Positions 59,943 to 64,000 of a DNA stretch of 64,000 bases are shown here, in pieces. Source of the stretch: Citricoccus zhacaiensis (GTDB taxonomy: Bacteria > Actinomycetota > Actinomycetes > Actinomycetales > Micrococcaceae). The stretch spans positions 186,001-250,000 of the forward strand of contig NZ_BMLQ01000005.1 in NCBI RefSeq assembly GCF_014645315.1. Reading direction: 5' to 3'. Under the pieces are notes generated by a model. The model searched no databases, was not told where the DNA came from, and saw only the letters and a list, made by a program, of their open reading frames with translations. Every line of letters begins with the position of its first letter. Position 1 is the first letter of the stretch. The translations under genes were made by a program, and so were the position numbers.

Positions 59943-60269
59943 CCTCGTCTTTCGACGGGATCGTCCACGCGCAGCACCCTCAGGTCGACCGGAGCACAAC
60001 CGGATGACCAGGTCCAACCGGACCAAACAGCAGCACAGCCGGAATCCACGGATTCCTGCCTGAACCCCTCCGGGTCCAGCAGGGGCCGAGGTGGACGGCA
60101 ACCCCTGGACGCAAGGGCCGGGGACCCGAACCGCGGCAACGCCGGTCGGCGGAATGAAACTCCGGAACTTCGCCGGAACCGTCACCAGGGCACCGCAGGG
60201 AAGAGATTCCCGGGGGAGGGGACGTGCTGGTGCAGACCTTTGCTTCAGAAGAACAAGGAGGACGGCCAT
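59943..60269 (+). promoter_or_regulatory. rpmJ-rpsM intergenic leader
   Basis: 327 bp without a gene. GGAATCC (60041-60047) and GGATTCC (60050-60056) form a short hairpin; GC-rich complementary stretches follow (for example GCCGGTCGGCGG near 60140). No clear promoter pair was found, so it may be a long structured leader inside the alpha operon. AAGGAGGACGGCCAT is the rpsM ribosome site. Confidence 0.35.
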
Positions 60270-60638
60270 ATGGCACGTCTAGCAGGCGTCGACATCCCGC
60301 GCGAAAAGCGCGTCGTCATCGCTCTCACGTACATCTTCGGTGTGGGCCAGACCCGCTCCGAGCAGGCCATTGAAGCGACGGGCATCGACCCGAACACTCG
60401 CGTCAAGGACCTGACCGACGAACAGCTGGTTGCCCTGCGCGACTACATCGAGGCCAACTTCAAGGTGGAGGGTGACCTGCGCCGCGAGGTGGCAGCCGAC
60501 ATCCGCCGCAAGGTCGAGATCGGCTCCTACCAGGGCATCCGCCACCGCCGCGGCATGCCTGTGCACGGCCAGCGCACGAAGACCAACGCCCGTACCCGCA
60601 AGGGCCCGAAGAAGACTGTCGCCGGCAAGAAGAAGTAG
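60270..60638 (+). CDS. rpsM: 30S ribosomal protein S13
   Basis: 122-aa head protein. [56 protein letters not shown] 60270 follows AAGGAGG. Confidence 0.98.
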   Translation: MARLAGVDIPREKRVVIALTYIFGVGQTRSEQAIEATGIDPNTRVKDLTDEQLVALRDYIEANFKVEGDLRREVAADIRRKVEIGSYQGIRHRRGMPVHGQRTKTNARTRKGPKKTVAGKKK

Positions 60639-60750
60639 TCACCCGGAACGGGACGGCCTCCGCGCCGCATTCCCGATTCACGGTTGCCTCCGGCTTCTCC
60701 CCAGCAAGACAGTCACTTCCGCACAACACCAGCTTTCGTAGGAGAGACAC

Positions 60751-61155
60751 ATGCCCCCCAAGACACGTGCTGCGGTCACCCGCAAGCCTCGTCGCAAGGA
60801 CAAGAAGAACATCACTGTGGGCCAGGCCCACATCAAGAGCACCTTCAACAACACCATCGTGTCCATCACGGACACCACCGGTGCTGTCATCTCGTGGGCC
60901 TCGGCCGGCGATGTGGGATTCAAGGGCTCCCGCAAGTCCACCCCCTATGCCGCACAGATGGCTGCCGAGAAGGCTGCCAAGGCCGCTCAGGAGCACGGAC
61001 TGCGCAAGGTTGACGTCTTCGTGAAGGGTCCCGGCTCCGGCCGCGAGACCGCGATCCGCTCGCTCCAGGCCGCTGGCCTCGAGGTCGGCTCCATCTCGGA
61101 CGTCACCCCTTCCGCCCACAACGGTTGCCGCCCGGCCAAGCGCCGCCGCGTCTGA
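60751..61155 (+). CDS. rpsK: 30S ribosomal protein S11
   Basis: 134-aa platform protein. [54 protein letters not shown] end. Followed by a long hairpin instead of rpsD. Confidence 0.98.
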   Translation: MPPKTRAAVTRKPRRKDKKNITVGQAHIKSTFNNTIVSITDTTGAVISWASAGDVGFKGSRKSTPYAAQMAAEKAAKAAQEHGLRKVDVFVKGPGSGRETAIRSLQAAGLEVGSISDVTPSAHNGCRPAKRRRV

Positions 61156-61166
61156 CCTCGTACCGA

Positions 61167-61218
61167 GCGCACGCCCCTCGGCTGGTTCCGGGCCTTTCCG
61201 GCCAGCCGGGGCGTGCGC
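61167..61218 (+). terminator. Hairpin between rpsK and rpoA (attenuator or terminator)
   Basis: GCGCACGCCC (61167-61176) pairs with GGGCGTGCGC (61209-61218) and CGGCTGG (61179-61185) with CCAGCCG (61202-61208), a 17-bp stem with a small bulge and a 16-nt loop that can pair further. No U-tract. Confidence 0.65.
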
Positions 61219-61242
61219 ATCGGTGCACTCCCGCCCACCCCA

Positions 61243-61271
61243 TTCGTTTCCACCCATCGTGTGCGTCATAT
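61243..61271 (+). promoter_or_regulatory. Candidate rpoA promoter
   Basis: TTCGTT (61243-61248), 17 bp, TCATAT (61266-61271), 25 bp after the hairpin; would give a ~20-nt leader containing the AAAGGA site. Confidence 0.4.
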
Positions 61272-61299
61272 GGCGGACGCTCGCCGAAAGGAAATGTCA

Positions 61300-62295
61300 G
61301 TGCTCATTGCACAGCGCCCCACGCTGACTGAAGAAGTCGTTGCCGACAACCGTTCCCGGTTCATCATCGAACCGCTGGAGCCCGGTTTCGGCTACACCCT
61401 CGGAAACTCCCTTCGCCGGACCCTGTTGTCCTCCATCCCGGGCGCTGCTGTCACCAGCATCCGCGTGGATGGGGTGCTGCATGAGTTCAGCACCGTCGCC
61501 GGTGTGAAGGAAGACGTCACCGAGGTCATCCTGAACATCAAGAAGCTCTCGGTCTCCTCCGAGCACGATGAGCCCGTGGTCGCCTACCTGCGCAAGCAGG
61601 GTCCCGGCGTCGTCACCGCTGCGGACATCACGTCCCCGGCCGGAGTCGAGGTTCACAACCCGGACCTGCACATTGCCACCCTGAACGGCAAGGGCAAGTT
61701 CGACATGGAGCTCATCGTCGAGCGTGGCCGCGGCTACGTCACTGCAGCCCAGAACAAGACCGGTGACGCGGAGATCGGCCGGATCCCGGTCGACTCCATC
61801 TACTCGCCGGTCCTGAAGGTCACCTTCAAGGTCGAGGCCACCCGCGTGGAGCAGCGCACCGACTTCGATCGCCTCATCCTCGACGTCGAGACCAAGGAGT
61901 CCATGCTTCCGCGTGACGCCGTGGCCTCTGCCGGCACCACCCTGGTGGAGCTCTTCGGCCTGGCCCGTGAGCTGAACCTGGAGGCCGAAGGCATCGAGAT
62001 CGGCCCGAGCCCGACGGACACCACGGTGGCCGCCGATATGGCACTGCCGATCGAAGACCTGGAAATGACCGTGCGCTCCTACAACTGCCTGAAGCGCGAG
62101 GGCATCCACACCGTTGGCGAGCTCGTTGCTCGCTCCGAGGCCGATCTCATGGACATCCGGAACTTCGGAGCCAAGTCCAACGACGAGGTCAAGGAAAAGC
62201 TGACCGAACTGGGTCTGTCCCTGAAGGACTCCCCGGCTGGCTATGACCCCTCGCTGCACTCCCAGGAGTCCGAGGAGTCCTACGGCGAGTACTGA
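61300..62295 (+). CDS. rpoA: DNA-directed RNA polymerase subunit alpha
   Basis: 331-aa assembly and promoter-contact subunit. [40 protein letters not shown] (dimer interface) and the C-terminal DNA-binding domain [21 protein letters not shown] choose GTG 61300, 8 nt after AAAGGA and matching family N-termini; ATG 61294 is two codons longer. Confidence 0.97.
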   Translation: MLIAQRPTLTEEVVADNRSRFIIEPLEPGFGYTLGNSLRRTLLSSIPGAAVTSIRVDGVLHEFSTVAGVKEDVTEVILNIKKLSVSSEHDEPVVAYLRKQGPGVVTAADITSPAGVEVHNPDLHIATLNGKGKFDMELIVERGRGYVTAAQNKTGDAEIGRIPVDSIYSPVLKVTFKVEATRVEQRTDFDRLILDVETKESMLPRDAVASAGTTLVELFGLARELNLEAEGIEIGPSPTDTTVAADMALPIEDLEMTVRSYNCLKREGIHTVGELVARSEADLMDIRNFGAKSNDEVKEKLTELGLSLKDSPAGYDPSLHSQESEESYGEY

Positions 62296-62414
62296 GCCGT
62301 GAACCGGGATCGGGCTTCGGCCGGGTCTTGAGTCACTCTCTTCACTCGCTGTACCACCACCAATAGTGTCCTGATGGCCGGCAGCCGTCAGGGTCCATCT
62401 GAGGAGAAACACCA

Positions 62415-62993
62415 ATGCCTACCCCCACTAAGGGACCGCGCCTGGGCGGCGGCCCTGCCCACGAGCGGATCATGCTGGCCAACCTGTCGGCCAACCTGTT
62501 CGAGCACAAGAAGATCACCACGACGGTGACCAAGGCCAAGCGCCTGCGTCCCTTCGCCGAGCGTCTGATCACCTTCGCCAAGAAGGGCGATCTGGCGTCG
62601 CGTCGCAAGGTCCAGGGCATCATCTCGGCCAAGAACCGAACCAACAAGACCATCGTGCACGAGCTGTTCACGGTGATCGGCCCGGCCATGGCCGAGCGCG
62701 AGGGTGGCTACACCCGGATCACCAAGATCGGCAACCGTCACGGCGACAACGCCCCGATGGCGGTCATCGAGCTCGTCATGGAGCCGGTGTCCCCGAAGCA
62801 GGCTGTGGTCAAGGAGGCCGAGAAGGCCGCCGAGACCGCTGCGCCGGCTGAGGCCCCCGTGGCCGAGGCTGAGGTCGCTGAGACCGAGGCTGCCGACGCT
62901 CCGGCCGCCGAGGCTCCGGCTGCTGAGGCTCCGGCTGCTGAAGCCGAAGCCGCTGAGGCACCTGCCGCTGAGGAGAAGACCGAAGAGAAGTGA
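62415..62993 (+). CDS. rplQ: 50S ribosomal protein L17 with Ala/Glu/Pro-rich C-terminal tail
   Basis: 192-aa protein. [63 protein letters not shown] are core L17 (~120 aa). The remaining ~65 residues are [16 protein letters not shown]-type repeats, disordered and acidic, seen in several actinobacterial L17 proteins. Last gene of the alpha operon. Confidence 0.97.
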   Translation: MPTPTKGPRLGGGPAHERIMLANLSANLFEHKKITTTVTKAKRLRPFAERLITFAKKGDLASRRKVQGIISAKNRTNKTIVHELFTVIGPAMAEREGGYTRITKIGNRHGDNAPMAVIELVMEPVSPKQAVVKEAEKAAETAAPAEAPVAEAEVAETEAADAPAAEAPAAEAPAAEAEAAEAPAAEEKTEEK

Positions 62994-63045
62994 TCTTCTC
63001 GGTCTGAACCGGCTGTCTGCAGAGGATTCTCCAGACACCATCTGG

Positions 63046-63088
63046 ACGACCCGTTCCGACGCACATCACGTGCGGAGGGACGGGTCGT
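63046..63088 (+). terminator. Terminator after rplQ
   Basis: ACGACCCGT (63046-63054) pairs with ACGGGTCGT (63080-63088), continued inward by CGCA/TGCG, then TTGGGTTTAACG. 52 bp after the rplQ stop. Confidence 0.75.
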
Positions 63089-63162
63089 TGGGTTTAACGG
63101 TCGCGTCGTTGGAGCGTGGGCTGCCCGCCGGAACCCGAGGCGGGGTACGGATCGCTGCAGGT

Positions 63163-63190
63163 AGGCAGGCAAGCAGGCAGGCAGGCAGGC
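63163..63190. repeat. AGGC tetranucleotide repeat
   Basis: Seven AGGC units in a row, one altered to AAGC (63171-63174). Lies just past the 3' end of the CPBP-protease gene. Prone to slippage. Confidence 0.85.
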
Positions 63191-63247
63191 AGCGAGGGCC
63201 AGGGCAGACGAATACAGGACAGGCGGCAAGGGGTGGGTCGGAGGACA

Positions 63248-64000
63248 TCAGAGGAGCCCGGACGTCAGCAGGAAGATGGCGCCGCCGTGTGCCACGGTCG
63301 CCCCGAGGACGCCGTGACGCATCGCGATGACGGCGCAGACGAGTCCTTCGAACAGGGTGAAGGCGAGCAGCGGCCACCCCACGCCGGTGAGGTTGTAGGC
63401 GAGGAACAGGTGCCCGGCGGCAAAGATCAGGGCTGAGAGCAGTGCTGCGCGCCAGCGGCCGGACCGCCCTGGCAGGTGGTCCTCCAGGTGGGCCTGGAGA
63501 AAGCCGCGGAACAGGACCTCCTCCACCAGGTTTCCGCACAGGGCGAAGACAGCCAGCAGGACCACCACGCCGGCGGCCCCCGTCCCGCCGCGCTGCTCTA
63601 CCGGAACCAAGGGACGGGCCAAGGGGGTGCCGTCCAGGATGGGGAACCACTCGACCAGAGTGCCGTGAAGGTACAGGAAGGGCAGCGCGATCACCACGAC
63701 GCCCACCAGGCCTACGAGTGCTGAGGTCCACCATCGTGGCCCCGTCCACAGGACGATCCACCGCAGGTCCCGGCACGCGAAGACGATCGCAGCTGCGAGT
63801 GCCAGCGACGCCACGGTCATCACCAGAAGGGCAACCGGGTCGTCAGTGAAGCGCAACCACAGAACGGGCAGCTCGAACGAATCCGCTGACGACGAGGTGC
63901 CGGACGGACCCACCATGCCGGACGGACCCACCATGCCGGACGGACCCACCATGCCGGACGGGCCAACCGTGCCGGACGGACCCACCATGCCGAACGTCCA
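63248..64000 (-). CDS. CPBP (CAAX/Abi-type) intramembrane metalloprotease (5' end may lie beyond the window)
   Basis: At least 246 aa from the ATG at 63988; the frame stays open to the window edge, so the true start may be further upstream. Family motifs are NLVEEVLFRGFLQAHLE (motif 1, EEVLFR with the catalytic Glu pair and Arg), FAAGHLFLAY (motif 2, His) and a C-terminal motif-3-like VAHGGAIFLL. Six or more transmembrane helices. Substrate unknown; family members process prenylated proteins, peptides or confer bacteriocin immunity. The N-terminus is five repeats of MVGPSG from an 18-bp DNA repeat. Convergent with rplQ. Confidence 0.8.
   Translation of the reverse strand, partial: WTFGMVGPSGTVGPSGMVGPSGMVGPSGMVGPSGTSSSADSFELPVLWLRFTDDPVALLVMTVASLALAAAIVFACRDLRWIVLWTGPRWWTSALVGLVGVVVIALPFLYLHGTLVEWFPILDGTPLARPLVPVEQRGGTGAAGVVVLLAVFALCGNLVEEVLFRGFLQAHLEDHLPGRSGRWRAALLSALIFAAGHLFLAYNLTGVGWPLLAFTLFEGLVCAVIAMRHGVLGATVAHGGAIFLLTSGLL
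63899..64000. repeat. 18-bp tandem repeat encoding MVGPSG
   Basis: Five copies of GCCGGACGGACCCACCAT (63899-63988; copy 4 is altered) plus a degenerate 12-bp piece at the window edge. In the minus-strand frame four units encode an ATG and the altered one a valine/threonine variant, so multiple in-frame starts exist. Confidence 0.9.

Noticed and set aside
63150-63200. AGGC repeats as part of a CRISPR-like array
   Set aside because: The unit is 4 bp with no spacers and no cas genes nearby; it is a simple sequence repeat.

Overview
The window is a 64 kb piece of a high-GC chromosome. Family-level protein similarity and gene order point to an actinobacterium, most likely a member of the Micrococcaceae (Citricoccus/Micrococcus/Kocuria/Arthrobacter-like). 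The supporting signs are NusG with a long acidic N-terminal extension, RpoB and RpoC of actinobacterial length and sequence, many ATGA/GTGA gene overlaps, GTG and TTG starts, TANNNT -10 boxes, and several apparently leaderless genes. The genus is a guess.

Most of the window is the transcription/translation core. It runs tRNA-Trp, secE-nusG-rplK-rplA (3.6-6.6 kb), rplJ-rplL behind a structured leader with an attenuator (20.9-22.2 kb), rpoB-rpoC (23.9-31.5 kb), rpsL-rpsG-fusA-tuf (35.5-40.1 kb), the S10 operon (45.9-51.3 kb), the spc operon (51.8-56.0 kb), secY-adk-map (56.3-59.2 kb) and infA-rpmJ-rpsM-rpsK-rpoA-rplQ (59.6-63.0 kb). rpsN is missing from its usual place between rplE and rpsH, and rpsD is missing from the alpha cluster. 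Several internal hairpins, each followed by a candidate promoter, divide the long ribosomal array into separately adjustable units.

Four accessory regions interrupt this core. (1) The left edge carries, on the minus strand, a molybdate uptake operon (HTH-Mop regulator, modA, modB running off the edge) downstream of an aminotransferase. (2) Between rplA and rplJ lie about 14 kb of accessory genes, most of them a catabolic cluster: two KstD-like flavin dehydrogenases, a zinc MDR dehydrogenase, a Gfo/Idh/MocA dehydrogenase, a YciI-like protein, a DMT-type transporter, an IclR regulator, a tripartite tricarboxylate-type (TctABC) importer and a LacI regulator. Two nearly identical 17-bp boxes sit in front of its two forward transcription units, and both are 47 bp from a shared heptamer. 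I read this as one regulon for uptake and oxidation/desaturation of an unidentified small cyclic or hydroxylated carboxylate. (3) Between rpoC and rpsL lie an aldo/keto reductase and a divergent FemX-like / ATP-grasp ligase pair that would suit synthesis of a peptidoglycan interpeptide bridge. (4) Between tuf and rpsJ lie two very large unrecognised membrane proteins that overlap in different frames at a G-run, a 41-residue membrane miniprotein and a DUF3817-type protein.

The right edge enters a CPBP-family intramembrane protease gene whose 5' end is built from 18-bp tandem repeats. No rRNA, CRISPR array, transposase or prophage gene was seen.
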